Positions 10,775 to 23,659 of a stretch of DNA of 64,000 nt are shown here, piece after piece (positions within the stretch are counted from its first letter, which is position 1; each line of letters opens with the position of its first letter). The notes below the pieces were generated by a model. It ran no database searches and had not been told where the DNA came from. It saw nothing but the letters and a program-made list of their open reading frames with translations. The DNA comes from Heloderma charlesbogerti. Lineage: Eukaryota; Chordata; Lepidosauria; Squamata; Helodermatidae. Both the position numbers and the translations under genes were made by a program. The DNA is taken from positions 124,001-188,000 of the forward strand of contig JANEZZ010001954.1 of the NCBI GenBank assembly GCA_026122225.1, in the 5' to 3' direction.

Positions 10775-12468
10775 GTAAGTGTTTCCTAAACATGGATCTT
10801 AAAAGAAGAAAAGTCAAGTCATTGAGACTTAACTATTATTAGTGGTAAAATCAGAGGTAAATTCTGTGGTCCAAAGATGCTTGCATATAATCTCTATATG
10901 AAACTGGCTAAAAATCATCTACATTTTATCCAGACTATTCACAAAAAGTGAAAGATCTGGGCAACAACAACTTGCCAGAAGTAGTCAAAAGATGCTACTG
11001 GGCTGACCGCCCCCCTTGCATAGCCTGCAGTGTTTCACATAAAAGCCCTATTAGATGTTATTCTCTCATGCAATTAACAACGTGCGAAGGGGAGCAGTCC
11101 TACCCCCACCATCCATGCATGGGGGTGAGGTGGGGGGTAAGGCCAGCAATAGGGAAGCCTGCTTGAATGCATATAGGCTCTCTCTCCCCACATGATCTGG
11201 CCCCCTGCGCAATCAGGATTCCAGATCACAAGATTCACCAGACCTCCCCACTACAGTCTGAATCTCCTCCTCAACACATAGATGGCGGGATGGTGGTAGA
11301 GATGTGAGGGAGGGGGAAGCAGCGGGCGTGGCACTGCTCTCCCACTCAAGCACTGTTAATCATTTGAAGAATAACACTTGAAGAAGGCTACATGATCACC
11401 ATGATCTTATAGAATAGGTCAGTAGCAAGTGTGCCATGAGCACTCTGTCACAAGAAATGAACATTATATCAGGGATCGTTTCACTGATGGCAACTGCTTT
11501 CAAGATACCTGCATCTTTTGCACCATTTTCTTAAAAGCATGGATATTGAATTGATGAAGTAATGTGTTTGACAGGAGTGGTTCCCGTGTGTCAAATGGGG
11601 TAATGGTCACCACATTACTAGTATCAATTAATAGGGGGGGAAATCTAGTTAAGCATTTGGATACATAGAGTGGTGTAGTGGTAAATTTTGAAGTGCCAGA
11701 GTTCATCAGGACAGCCCCCATAACCACGCCCCTAAGGAGAGGCCAAAAATTCTGGCAGCTGTGTGGATCTATGTCAACAAATCAGTTCCAGCAGTTTTCA
11801 TCTCTACCAGGAGCAGGTCTTTTATAAATCTACTGGGTCTTAATTGCCCATTCAAGACCAGGCCACCCCCAAATAGTTTACATTACAACAGTTGTGACAG
11901 CTCACAACTATATATTGTTGCTGAGAAAATTCATTCCCACCCTTCTCCAGCTATTGTGAAGATTGCAGCTAAACTCAGAGGGAAAAGGAAATTCTAAAAG
12001 GAGTGGCAGATGACAGCATCCCTGCTAATAAAAATGTGCCAGTCCTGCATCCTTGCGAGCCATGGCTCCAGTACACAACTGGACATGTGGATACTACTTA
12101 GCATTTCTATAGTGCTTTTGAATATTCAAAGTGCTTCACATTCTTTCATTAATCCTTACAACAATCTTGTAAGGATCAGTATGATTATCTACATATTACA
12201 GATTAAGTGTGTATAGGATTGCAGCCTGAGTGACTTTCCTAAGGCCACCTAGTCAGTTTATTGCAGAGATACACTTCCTAATTCCTAGACTTCCTAATTC
12301 CTAGGTTGGTTGTTTAGCAATGATACTTCACTACTTGTTGTGTTATCTCTGGTTGCTTCTGGGAAGCTATTGGGCTTTACAGTACCACAAAAAATTGTGG
12401 TTTTGTTTGTATCCTCCTTTTGTTTTAATGAAAGGCATTATTAAAGTCCAGTTCTTGTTTCATTCTAG
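10775..12468 (+). other. LAMB3: LAMB3 intron
   Basis: Phase-1 intron from GTAAGT to CATTCTAG. A diverged MIR/CORE-SINE-like segment lies at about 12085-12245. Nothing else was recognised. Confidence 0.75.
12085..12245 (+). mobile_element. Old MIR/CORE-SINE-like fragment
   Basis: Contains AAAGTGCTTCACATTCTTTC, CTTACAACAATCTTGTAAGG, ATATTACAGATTAAG and GTGACTTTCCTAAGGCCACC. These occur in the same order as the conserved core and tail of MIR-type SINEs. It is strongly diverged. Confidence 0.4.
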
Positions 12469-12623
12469 TTTCTCCACATCTCCTGGCTGCACAGAGGACT
12501 TGCTCACATGGGGCTTGTTACCCACCTGCGCGAGACCTTCTTGTTGGAAGAATCCATCATTTGAAAGCCTCCTCTACCTGTGGACTTGTCCAGCCCGAAA
12601 CCTACTGCACTCCATATGGGGAA
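12469..12623 (+). CDS. LAMB3: LAMB3 exon: end of signal peptide and start of LN domain
   Basis: 155 bases between an acceptor (TTCTAG) and the donor GTATGT bring the coding total to exactly 60 codons. After the signal peptide the protein reads [19 protein letters not shown], then KASSTCGL and [11 protein letters not shown]. These are hallmarks of the laminin LN domain, here closest to beta-3 (human has CSRGACYPPVGDLLVGR). The cysteines form the first LN disulfides. The intron that follows is phase 0 and 41 kb long. Confidence 0.93.
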
Positions 12624-14535
12624 GTATGTATTACACAAGTATACTTTGCCACTGAACAGATAAAAAATGGTGTCTCATAACTAAAATCACTGTCTCTTTA
12701 AACACAAAGAGACACAGTGGGTGATTCACCTTGATGACAGTGTATTCCATGGGCCTTGGGGTACATATATAAAATGGAGTAAAAAATGCCCTTAACTCTC
12801 CACAGAGAGTTAAGGGCATGAGTTTCTCCACCTTGCCTGAATGTGGCATACCTAATGTCAGAATTCTAATTACGTCCAACACTTTTTTAATGCAAGACAT
12901 AAACTAACTTGGATATTTCCCTTTATGGAATCAAACCATGGGGCTCCACACAACACATCCTCCATGGACCAACAGTTAACTTGTTCCAACAAGCAATAAT
13001 ATTCTATGTGCCTTTTCTGTTTCAATGTGTGCCCTTATTAGAACAAAAAATTGGATTGCATGTTAACTGTATTTATACCTTCGTGTGTGTGTTTGTGCCC
13101 ATTGAATACCACACAGCATAGCCATTCAGTGTTTACCTCAGGAGCCTTTTGATTTTGGCTGTGTTCCCATGTAAATATGTAAATAGCATTAGGTACTTTT
13201 ATAAAGGGCTGTGCAGGGGGGTATCCCTTTCTTACACATTTTTTAAGAACAGGAACTACATAATGTTGTCCTTTCTGCCCAGGGGATCATGTTCAGCAGT
13301 GTGGGCCTAAGACATTTTCCTGTCTGAAGTGAAGCCCAAATGAAATCTTCCCTGTCCCCTCATTAGGGCGATCATTAAAAAGAAAAAAAAACTTGCTGCA
13401 CTATTAGACACCAAATTCTGGCCTATAGCCCCTAATGGGGATACCTGAAATAGGTTGCTTCACCCTGTTGTACAGTAAGACCAGCCCCAACGTTCATAGA
13501 AATTATGAGGAGGTATCCTGGCCCTTGTATCCTAGGAAGGGGAGAAACAGGCACTATTCCTGTAATGTTCTCTCAGAGGAACAGTGCAAGATTTAGGGTA
13601 TTGCTCCTTTTACATAAGAAATACATTCTTTTATACCTATTTCAGCTTCACTCCTAAAGTTCACAGCTATTTCTGGCAGGACACCTTCACTTTAATATAT
13701 GCATGGCAGGGAAGAAATTTAGCTAGGGAAGGTGTTTTAACCCCAGAATTTCCTGGCAGGGAAAAACTTAACCTGTTGGATTCTTCCATGCCAGGTGGCT
13801 GTTAAGGCATAATAGCCCTGTTAGGGAAAAAATTGGTAACACTACTGGGCCTTTCTGTGTGGACTGTACAGAAGTTAAAAGAGTGTTAAGGATTTAAATT
13901 GTATTATTTTCATCTGTTTAGGCTAACTCACTGCCCCATATTTATCTTCACCATACTGAAGCAGGGAGAGCTGGAGTTATAATGTACAGTTATAATTTAT
14001 TCCTTCTTGACCTTTGTCTCTCGAAATTTTAGAGCAACCAGCTGCCATTCATTTCCCATGGGTCTGTCTGCACGTGCATGCAGAACTGTGCACATGCAGG
14101 CCCATGGAGGGCTGGTTCACCCTTGGCCTGGCTACACAGGACAAGACCGCCATGAAATGGGATGTGGGCTCATACAATCTCCCACACTACTCGTATAACA
14201 TTTAATGACAATCAGAGCCTCTGTAAGTACCCATGGGTATAAGACAGGGGTGCAGGGCCCCAGGCTCTGGGCCAAATACAGCCCTTCTGGGGTCCCAATC
14301 CAGCTCCCTGGAGTTCCCCAGACAGCTATACTCCCTTCCCGTGGCATTACCCCCTTTCCTTGACTATTGATTGTTTGCCAGTTTCCTGGCTGTTGTGCAG
14401 TTTTCCTCATTCTAAAAGGTTGAAATGCTTCTCGTAAGGCTTAGTTACTGGCACTAAGAACTGTAAGCCAAAATATGCTGGTATTTTTGGGCCTTCCTTT
14501 TGGAGTTTTATCAGCATTGTTAAAAGTGTCTTGTG

Positions 14536-15363
14536 TAGGGATATACGAAAAGTACTTACCTTTCCGATCCAGGGCGTCTGTGGGGCGGGGGGAGGCACTC
14601 CGTCCCTCCCCCCGGAATCCTCCCTGGCCGGCTCCGCTCTGCGCAACTCCTCGGAGCCGCCAGCCGGGGCTGCCCACAGCTGAACTTCTGTCCGCTGCTG
14701 GGCTGTGCCGCCTGCAAATGGCAGCCACTGTAGCGGCTGCCATTTGCATCCTTGTGGAGGCTGTGATAGGCTATGTATATATTTACGTAGCGTATCGCGG
14801 CAAAAGGCAGGAACACAAATGGCGGCCGCTATGCCATTTGCGTCCCCGCCTTTTTCTGTGATAGGCTACGTAAATAGGTCACGGCCTCCACAAGTGATAG
14901 GTCACGGCCTCCGCAGGGACGCAAATGGTGGCCGCTACGCCATTTGCATCCCTGCCAAGCCATGATAGGCTACGTAAGTATCTACGTAGTCTATCACGGT
15001 AAAAGGCAGGGGCACAAATGGTGTAGCGGCTGCCATTTGTGTCCCTGCCTTTTGCCGTGATAGGCTACGTAGATACTTACATAGCCTATCACGACTTGCC
15101 AGGGATGCAAATGGCGGCCGGCGTAGTGGCTGCCATTTGCAGCCGCAGCCCGGCAGCAGCCGGAAGACGACCCGGAGCCGCCTCCGTCGCCTCCGGAGCC
15201 ACCGCCACCACCGGAGCCGCCAGGTAGGCTCCGTCCCGGGGGGATTCCGCGGGATGGCAGAGGGGATTGCTCCATTCTGCCACAGACTCTAGGGGGCCGT
15301 GGCGGAACAGCCAAAAGAATCCAGCCTCACTGGAGTCTGTGGCGGAATTCTCCAACATCCCTA
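14536..15363 (-). mobile_element. hAT-like palindromic MITE, copy 5
   Basis: Reversed relative to copies 2 and 3: it begins TAGGGATATACGAAAAGT and ends GGCGGAATTCTCCAACATCCCTA. The flanks GTCTTGTG (14528-14535) and GTCTGGTG (15364-15371) are an 8-bp duplication with one mismatch. Three full palindromes and one half palindrome of the GTGATAGGCTACGTA type alternate with CAAATGGC(G)GCC boxes. Outward donors: GGAAAGGTAAGTAC on the - strand (GT at 14558-14559) and CCAGGTAGGC on the + strand (GT at 15224-15225). Confidence 0.88.
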
Positions 15364-15569
15364 GTCTGGTGTGATGTTTAAATTGGACTTGAGAGAGGAA
15401 TTTGGGAAATGAGGGAGGTACATTGAGAGATAACTAATTGTGGCTTTTCATAACATACACAGAAGATCACGTATTTGTACTCCATGTTTGTGTGTGTGTG
15501 TGTGTGCAGATACACCCCCCCTACAGATTCTGGGTTCATTGTTACCCATGGCAACAAGCCACTGTGCCT

Positions 15570-15708
15570 GGGTTCGCATGTCACAATAAACTGTAGCGAC
15601 TGCCTGCCGTGGCTTGAATATTCACAATGGCAGCTGGCATCTGCCACAAACCACTGTTGCTTATTTAAGCCATAGTGGGTGCTGCTGATTGTGGAAACCA
15701 GGTCACAG
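15570..15708 (+). repeat. Weak inverted-repeat element ('CTGGTTCGCAT' type)
   Basis: GGGTTCGCATGTCACAATAA at the left and GGAAACCAGGTCAC at the right resemble the ends of the element at 23660-24126. It is short and diverged. Confidence 0.35.
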
Positions 15709-16306
15709 ACTAGCACAAATTAGAGCTCTTGTTTATCCCTAAACATGTATCAAAAAAGTTGCTAAATATTTTACACCTCTTCAATTGCCCTAATCAACAA
15801 TAAGTAGGTTAAAGGGTATTCAAGGGTGACTAACCGGTCTTACGATTCCAGTGCTTCAGCATTACACTCATGTTTATTGCTAAGCCTGACTCATCATGGT
15901 AACTGTGTGGATGTTACTGGCTAATGGCTTTCTGTACAGACATTGTAAGATCTTTTACCTCTTGGGATGTGTAAATTTGAGATAGGAATAGAGCTTTCTT
16001 TCCAGTGTACTCATTTGGGACTGTAGGGAATGGTAGCTAAACGATTTTGTCAAACCAGATGTGACTCTAACACTGTTCCAGTTTGGGTTGCTTGCTCACA
16101 CATTACCATTTTCCTATACAAAGATAATCTCTATGCATTAAAGTACATAGTTGTCATAATACTAGAAGCCTGTAATAAACAAACAGCCCGACTCATTCAA
16201 AGCAACATGTGAAATTCACCTGCCCTCTAAACACAAACACATTGCTCTTCAGCCTTAAATACTCTGTTACGATTGCCAATGTCTAATTCTGCAGTGCCAT
16301 TAAAAT

Positions 16307-16437
16307 AGGGAAGGACAACTTGTGGCCCGTCAGATGCTTTGGAATACAACTCCCATCATCCTTCACAATTAGCTATGCTAGCTAGTGCTGATGGGAGTTG
16401 TAGGCCAAAACATCTGGAGGGCCAAAGTTTTCCACCC
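16307..16437. mobile_element. Foldback MITE ('ACAACTCCCATC' family), copy 1
   Basis: About 130 bp folds back on itself: AACTTGTGGCCCGTCAGATG...ACAACTCCCATCAT pairs with GATGGGAGTTGTAGGCC...CATCTGGAGGGCC. Relatives are at 21434-21567, 55222-55356 and 59276-59410. Confidence 0.7.
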
Positions 16438-16630
16438 ATGCATTAGAAGCATGGGACAATGCCCCTGCTGGATGTCTAGATACAGTCCTAGCAACTACTG
16501 CCTTTAGCTTCTCCATTTCTCCCCAGCATTTCTGCATCCCTCCCTCCCAAGCCCTTCTTGGCTTTAAGTCCTGTGATGTTTCTTGATCCCTGCTTCCCTC
16601 CGATTAGTCCTTTCTTGCCTCAGTTCCTTG

Positions 16631-17130
16631 TAGGGATGTCAGAGAATTCCGCCACGGATCTGAGAAACCTGTGGCGGAATGGCCTGCCACCCCCCCGCGG
16701 ATCCCCCCGGGGATGAGACTTACCTGGGGTGGATGTTCCGGGTGGCGGTGGCTCCGCTGGCGGCGGCTTTGGCGGCTGGTCTTCCGACTGGCTGCCGCCA
16801 TTTGCAGTCTGGCGTTTGGTTTTTTTTTTACAGAGACGTGATAGGCTACATAAAGACTTACCTAGCCTATCACATCCCAGTAAAAACAAACAAACGCGTA
16901 CGCAAATGGCGGTGGCTACGGCCGCCGCCATTTGCGTACGCCCCCTTTTTTTTTTTTACCCAGCAGCCACCGCGGCCGGAAATTCGGCTGCGGACGGCCC
17001 TGGCCTGGCCGGCTGCTCCGCGGAGCTGCCGCGGAGCACAGCCAGCCGTTGAGGATTCCGGGGGGAGGGACGGAACACCTCCCTGCCCCATGAACAGAAT
17101 CCGTGGAAAGGTGACTTTCGTACATCCCTA
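16631..17130 (+). mobile_element. hAT-like palindromic MITE, copy 6
   Basis: Starts TAGGGATGTCAGAGAATTCC and ends TTTCGTACATCCCTA. It has one GTGATAGGCTACATAAAG palindrome and one GCAAATGGCGG palindrome. The left donor on the - strand is intact (CCAGGTAAGTC, GT at 16722-16723). The right donor has lost four bases and reads AAAGGTGACTTT. No matching target duplication is visible (GTTCCTTG left, GTCTTTGT right). Confidence 0.85.
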
Positions 17131-17347
17131 GTCTTTGTTTTCTCTGTCTTTTTTCCACAAGCTGCTTAGCCTTCCTTTCAGTTCCTCTTTTTCGGTTCTA
17201 TCCTGCATTTTGTTGTTCTCCTTCCTTCAGTCTCCTATCATCTGGGCTGCCTCTGTCTCTTAGCTTCCCTACTTTTCTTGGGGCTAAACTAGAGGAGACA
17301 ATAGAGATCTATTATTAGATCTCATGTTTTTAACATTTTGGGAAAAG

Positions 17348-17350
<3 letters not shown>

Positions 17351-17381
<31 letters not shown>
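17351..17381. repeat. (TG)n microsatellite
   Basis: About 15 uninterrupted TG units inside the LAMB3 intron. Confidence 0.9.
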
Positions 17382-17382
<1 letters not shown>

Positions 17383-18232
17383 GAAAGGGGAGATATTATT
17401 GATTCCAAACCAGGAAACAACTTTGACGTGGATCAAACCACTCTGGCTAGGCATGCCCCAGAATTTCTCTGTTTTTCAGGATCAAACACCTTCAAGAAAG
17501 GAGAAAAAATATATCTTCAGGTGTTTTGAGACTTCATGCCCCTTCCTGATATAACTGCAGCATTTCCAGTGTTTCACATGCACGCAGAAGAAATATATCA
17601 TGTACTCTGGTCTTCACTGACATGTGCAGATTGTTCACATTGTGATCCATACAAAAGAATCTTGCTAAGGTGTTGTTTTGTTAAAAGACAACAAAGAGTC
17701 TCATGGCATCTTAAAGATGAACAGTTTTATAATGGTATAGGGTTTCATGGACAAGAGTCCCCTTCAGCAGATGCATGAAATGTTATGGAGTCTGGAACTG
17801 TACCATCCTGAATGGATTTAGAAAAGCACTTGGTTCATTTCAAAATCTAAATGAGGATGATCAGTTAACAACCATTTTAAAACAGCATTGAAATCAATGT
17901 GGCCTGCTCCCAAGCAGGTTGCAGGTGACTGCATAGGACTGTAGCATTTCAGCCTGATCCTATGCACATTTACTTGAAAAGAATTTCCACTTTCTTTCTC
18001 TCAAGTAACTGTGCAGAGGATTGCAGCATAAATCTTAGCTGATTTGGGAACATTGCATTTTCTTCAAATCGAGGCTAAACTTACAAGCTCAAGCAGGGCT
18101 CTTGCTTCTAGTATGCAATTACCAAGGGGCTGAGATTTCAGAGAGCAGAGAACCCTCCCCTCTCTCTCTTGGAATTTCTAGGGGCAGAGAACTGTGCATT
18201 GTTGGTAGCAGCAGAAGAACGGCCAGTAGTAC

Positions 18233-18396
18233 TAGGGTAGCCGGATGCAAAAGATGATAGAGCTTCCACATCTTTAATAGTTGTGTAAAAGAGGAATTTC
18301 AGCAGGTTTAGCTTGCACGACAGGCTATACCTGTTGAAATCCCCTCTTCTACACGACTGTTAAAGGTCCTGTCCTCTTTTGCATCTGGCTACCCTA
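18233..18396. mobile_element. 164-bp hairpin MITE with 8-bp duplication
   Basis: Begins TAGGGTAGCCGGATGCAAAA and ends TTTTGCATCTGGCTACCCTA. Most of the element folds into one long hairpin. It is flanked by AGTAGTAC (18225-18232) and AGCAGTAC (18397-18404), an 8-bp duplication with one mismatch, which points to the hAT superfamily. Confidence 0.8.
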
Positions 18397-19489
18397 AGCA
18401 GTACCCAGCTACACCTCTCTCAACCCAAACACAGGCCACACATTTCTAGGAGGCAGACCATTCATTCTTTCACGATGCAAGCAAATAATCAGGTATCTTT
18501 CCACTGCTCCCCACTCAACCTTTGTGATGTCTGCCAGGAACCAACACAAAGCAGTTGGTGAAAGATACCCAAATGGAACTGCTTGGTTTACATAATTAGC
18601 AAGTCATTTGCATAATATCCAAATTAGACTGGCTCAATTTGGGGATTCTGGGACATTGTGACCCCATCTCTACTTAGTATACATTAACCTCTCCCCTTTA
18701 TCAGATGAGCAGCTTAATTTTTAAACCACAAGCTTCCTGGCATACTTTTCATGAGGCTATGTATCACGTTCCCATTTTTTGTGCCAAATGGTGGAAAGTT
18801 TTTAAAGTCCATTTTTTTGCAACCTCTGCACAGGGTGTGGGAGGAGGGGCTGTGCTTGCTTGCTTGCTTGGTTTCCTCACACTCTGCTCTGCTGGCCAGT
18901 GTGTACTGTCTGAGTCTAGTGCCAATCAGGGAAGCGTCCCAAAGTGTGTTTTGTGTCCCAAAGCCTTTTGCAATCCTGGTAAGTTCCTAGCTGATGGAAG
19001 CCCTCCAATCTGGAGCCTCTTGTCTGCTGCCTCTACTTTGGCTGTGATTCCTTCTAACCTTTATACTTTGTACCCCCACAGTGGCAGCCTGTAGCCCAGG
19101 AGGAGGCAAAGTGCAGCTTACATGTCCACTACTGGGATTTATACAAAAAGGAACATTCATCTTAATTAGCGATTTGGAGGTGCTTGATCTCAAAACCTTG
19201 TTGAAGTCTAGGCTGATACACATATCTGTGTTGTCTTCTTGGGCTGATAAGAATAGGTGGCTAAGGTTCTTGCCTCTTGTCCGTCCCCCCCGAAAGGGCC
19301 CCTGTATCTTTAACAGCTTTGGGACAGGCAGGAATTCAACAGGAGAAGTCTTTTCTAGCACACAAATGTAGTCATGGGGAAGTGTTCCTCTCCTAAATTT
19401 CTGCTTGTTGTGCATTTTATTTTATCAGGGGGAAAATACACTGTTATTTGGCTTTTAACCTAAGTTTTCAAAGCAGCTTAATAAGAAGA

Positions 19490-19745
19490 ATAAAACCATT
19501 CATACATCCAGTTAAAACAGAGATGGCAAAGCAGCAGAAAATATAATAAAGCAGCAGCTACACATCAATTGAATGCCTGGGTGCCAGACTAGGTGTGAGG
19601 CAAGCAACCCTGGGGAGAGCATTCCAAGCACTCCAACAGTTCAGGTGCCACCACTAAAAAGGCCCTTTCTCTCATTCACCACCTGACTAATCTTTGATGG
19701 CAGTGGCATGCAGAGAAGAGCCCTTGATGCAAATTTTAATTCATA
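19490..19745 (-). mobile_element. L2 LINE fragment (end of ORF2 and 3' part)
   Basis: On the - strand it resembles the L2 ORF2 carboxyl end at 26340-26621: GGTGCCACCACTAAAAAGGCC and GGCAGTGGCATGCAGAGAAG match words in the same order. It is diverged and non-coding. Confidence 0.55.
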
Positions 19746-19779
19746 GGTAGGTTTATATATGTTATTAATTTTTTTACAT

Positions 19780-20050
19780 TTATATCCCACCTTTCCTCCA
19801 AGGTGCTCAAGATCAGATGCAGAGGATTGGAAATAATGTATTAACATTTTACCTTGCCCTTCCTTCAAGGAGCTCATGGCAGGATACATCCCCCCCCCCG
19901 CATTTATCCACACAACAATCCTGTGATGTAGGTTAGGCTGAGAGATAGTGATTGGCCCAATATCACTCAGTGCACTTCATCACTGCATGGGCGTTTGAAC
20001 CTTGATCTCCCAAATCCTTGTCCAGCATGCTAACCACTACACTTACTCTT
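19780..20050 (-). mobile_element. tRNA-derived SINE
   Basis: Read on the - strand it has an A-box-like GTGTAGTGGTTAGCATGC, a B box GGTTCAAACGCC, the body words GTGATATTGGGCCAATCAC and CCTAACCTACATCACAGG, and then a poly-G run. It is the same class as 2353-2605. Confidence 0.7.
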
Positions 20051-20660
20051 AGGGCTAGGATTAAAGGCATAGGAGTTCTACCAGAAAGAAATGACAACTC
20101 TAGGGGCAAGTTACTGAGCTGACCCAAATTCAGTAATTAACTTCTGCTTCCTGTACCTTACCTTCCATGGTGTAGTGGTGACTATGTGATAGGCATATTG
20201 CCTGTGACTGTCCTTAAAATACTGGTGGAAGCATTAAAATATGATGGTGACATTTTGAAGCTCCTGACATTTCTTGGGGGAAAAAATAACAGTGGCAGGC
20301 TGATTGAAATATTCTGTTTTCATCTTTGTGTGAAGTGCTTCTCACGATTTAAACTTTTTCATGTTGAGGCCAGATAATCTTGGAGGCTTATACATGAACT
20401 CGCCAACCTAACTTTCTCAGCGTTTATCATATGAAAGGCTGTGGATAGTAAGACATTGTTTGTCTTAGGTCAAGGACATTGACTCTCATGATTATCTTCC
20501 CTGGCAATGAGGGACTGTTACCGCATGATAATCACAAAGAGTGAGAAGATGCTTTTATCATCTGAGATATGGCAGGATAAGACAACTACGTATATGTATA
20601 TAGTATATGCTGGGCAAGCTGAGTGAAAGAGTGTCACCTCAGCTGCGGTCCTAAACATAC

Positions 20661-21186
20661 TGGCCCTGTTCAGATACACTTGGGGAGAGGGTGGTTAGAG
20701 TAATTATGGTGCACGGGCCCGCCAGATGATCATGGAACCATGAGGTGCCTCATGGTTCCGCTAACCACCCCCCTCTGTAGTTATCTGGCAATTGTCCCAG
20801 CATGGGTAGCACACATCCCATCATCCTCTGCAGCACGAATGGGATTCCAGTGGCTGCTCCTTCAGCCGAAATGGCTGCACGATCATAGAGAAAGTCTGCG
20901 GCTGGAGCACCGCCAGTAGTAGTGGATGCTCTAGCCAGCAGACTCTATGGTTGTGGCCTGGAAGTCCTCTGGAGGCTCTGTTTTAACTACTGGGGAGCCT
21001 GCCAGATGTCTTGATAAGCTACCCCAGGGGCGCTTGGCCCTGTTGCAGGGGGGTGGTTAGCTGGGGTGGCTTACTAACCACGAGGAATGTAGTTTTCTCT
21101 GCCCCCCCCCCATGAAACACTAAGCTACTTTGGTTAGCAAAAAATGACTAACCATCATGGCTTAGCGTGACATCTGAACAAGGCCA
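20661..21186. mobile_element. MITE with TGGCC(C/T)TGTTCAGAT ends
   Basis: The left end TGGCCCTGTTCAGATACAC and right end GTGACATCTGAACAAGGCCA are inverted repeats of about 20 bp. The interior has GGTTAGC/GCTAACC inverted words and no coding capacity. A related, more decayed copy is at 25828-26078. Confidence 0.65.
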
Positions 21187-21433
21187 CTTATTTGGAAGCA
21201 AGTCTCATGGAACTCAGTGGAACTTGTTTAGTTCTGAGGAAACACAACAAGAATGAGATTATAGGTCATAAAAACATACAGGTAGAACTCAGCAAGAGAG
21301 AGAGAGAGAAGCTTTTTAAGGCAGGAGAATGCTTTAGTTGTAGGGTGGCCATGTGTCCTACTTTACAAGGGACAGTCCTGTATTTGAAAGGCTGTTAGAG
21401 AACAATTCTCTGTTTCAAGGCATCCTCTGTTTC

Positions 21434-21567
21434 ATGGATGGGGACTCTGTGGCCCTCCAGATATTGTTGGACTGCAACTCCCATCAGCCCTAGCCAGCAT
21501 AGCCAATGGTGAGAGATGATGGGAACTGCAGTCCAACAACATCTGGAGGGCCATATGTTCCCCATCC
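21434..21567. mobile_element. Foldback MITE ('ACAACTCCCATC' family), copy 2
   Basis: GATGGGGACTCTGTGGCCCT...GTTGGACTGCAACTCCC pairs with GGGAACTGCAGTCCAACAAC...AGGGCCATATGTTCCCCATC. It is the best-preserved member in the window and a nearly complete hairpin. Confidence 0.75.
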
Positions 21568-23659
21568 TGCTCTATTTGAAGGGCTGCCCAGTCCAAGTGT
21601 GGTTTGAGAATAAACCATTGGCAGGGAAAGCAGGGGCCTTGAACCCTAACATTCTTCACTCTAGCACAGCATAATGCTGGTTGCTGTTGGTGCTGATGTG
21701 GAGAACTGCTCTCCAATGTTATGGCTGCTGCCTGGGGTGCAACCATATGGAAACGTGTTGGTTGTTTGGTTGGTTGTTTGGTTGGAGTGCCACAGCCCTG
21801 GCACAAGCTTTCCCATTGCCTGAGGTGGGAGAGGATACACACTGCTGCCTTGTGCCCCCCTTCCCTTTACTGCATCATGCCCCCAACCCCTTTCCCTTTA
21901 TAGGATTGCCCCACTTCTCCTTGCCTCGTCATGTGCCCCCTTCCCCTTATCTTTACTACCACTGCCACATCGGCTCTCTGGAGAGCTGCTTGACTGGAAG
22001 AAACAGCTGGCCTTGCTATTGTGAAAGCTTGCCAGCCCGCTGTCTGGCTCTTGCTGAGAGGATTCTCAGCATGAGCCAGAGAGCGGGTGGCTGAAAGCAG
22101 CCACCTGCCCTCTGTTTTCCCCCGAGGATCCCCTCAGAATGAAGCTGAGGGCAGGCAGCTGCTCCAGAGAGCACCGCCGGCTACTCTCTCACTGCGACAT
22201 TTGCCACAGAAGGAGAGTGGGATGGGTGGGGCTCTCTGGAGCACCCAGCAGCATCTCCAAGCAGGTGCCTGCTCTGGAGAATCATGCTGGCCCTGGCCTC
22301 TCACTGCTGCAAATGCCACAGTGGGAGAGGAGGTGAGGAGGAGTGGCGTAATTCACTGCTATGACAACGCCTGAAGTAGGGGCTTCATCCCTCCTCATGG
22401 GATGGCCAGCCCTGGGCTGCAATGCTTGAAATGGGCCTGAACAAAATCAGCTTTCCAGCTCAGCAGAATTAGGGGACTATGATGGAAAACCGTAGCCAGT
22501 ATTTTTTATCCTAATGAGTGTGCATGCTCAGATTTTTTAAAAAAGGCCTACTTTGTAAGCGAGGAGCAAATAGCAGGAATGATGGTAGTACATCTACCAG
22601 GGGGTACATCTGGAAGTTTGAGAAACTGTTGTGGCCATAACTGTAAAATGGCTGCTGTGGGCTAGTCACAAAGAACAAGTAGCCTGCCTAGAAGCATTCA
22701 TGGGAAATTAAAATGGCAGTAGCTATAGGTTCCCACTTCACAGCTATAGGTTCCACTATAGGTTCATCGTAGCTGCCAGTAATAAAATATTTTAAAAAGG
22801 ACTTTTAAAAAATAAAAATTGGGAAGAGCAGGTGCCTCACTGAGCACCAAGGAAGGTGTCTCATAGTAGCAAAATCTGGCAGAGAAACAACGCTCATGGT
22901 GGCCTCCCTGAAATCTCCAGTGACATAAATGCAAAAGCTAGCTCTTCCACATAACCTATTATTAATAGCATTGTGCAAAGGGTTCTGTCTCATTCATTCC
23001 CATAATGGCCTTGTGTTTGGTAAGTTACTAATTTTTCCGTTTAATAGATACTGAACTGAGACCTACACATACTGATTTTCCTCCTTCCAGTTAAGTTCCA
23101 TTTACTTGGAACTCAAAAGTACAGAACTGGGAGATTCCAGTAACAACAGCAAATCCTTCCAGTCAGGCACTCCTTGCTTGCATCACTTTTGACAAGGATA
23201 TGTTCTAACCTGTACAGTTCAAATCCTTACCAGCATTTTCTGGCCTTTCTGTTTATTTCATCTGTTAAAGCTGTGATCTGCCACAGAAACTAATAATCTT
23301 TGTGTATACTCAGATGAAAACATGACATACTGTTTTCTACTACCGTTCAGCAGAGATTCTAATAAGAATGGCTGGCTTGTGCATTGTGGTTCTTCCAATC
23401 TGTCATTTGAGCAGATTTTTCCAAAACTTTTCTTATGAGGTAGAGAAAGTGCTTAGTGAACAAATCTGTGAGACAAGCACTTGCATGTTTCCAAAAAGAA
23501 ATATGAGTTAGAGGGATTGCTTTATCAATTTCAAGAGGCACTGTACTCTAGACTATTACTGTAGCTTGCTAGTTCTTAAAGTCTGTCTAGCCAGGGAAAA
23601 TGGTAGAACACACAGCCATAAGCTGCTTTTGGCAACAGGAAGTCTTTGTAGTTTTGGCT

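Noticed and set aside
18705..19094. 129-codon frame inside the LAMB3 intron
   Set aside because: No recognisable protein family; it has neither splice sites nor a start context supporting an exon.
21681..22094. 137-codon frame and overlapping frames in GC-rich intron DNA
   Set aside because: The composition is repeat-like and there is no conserved motif.
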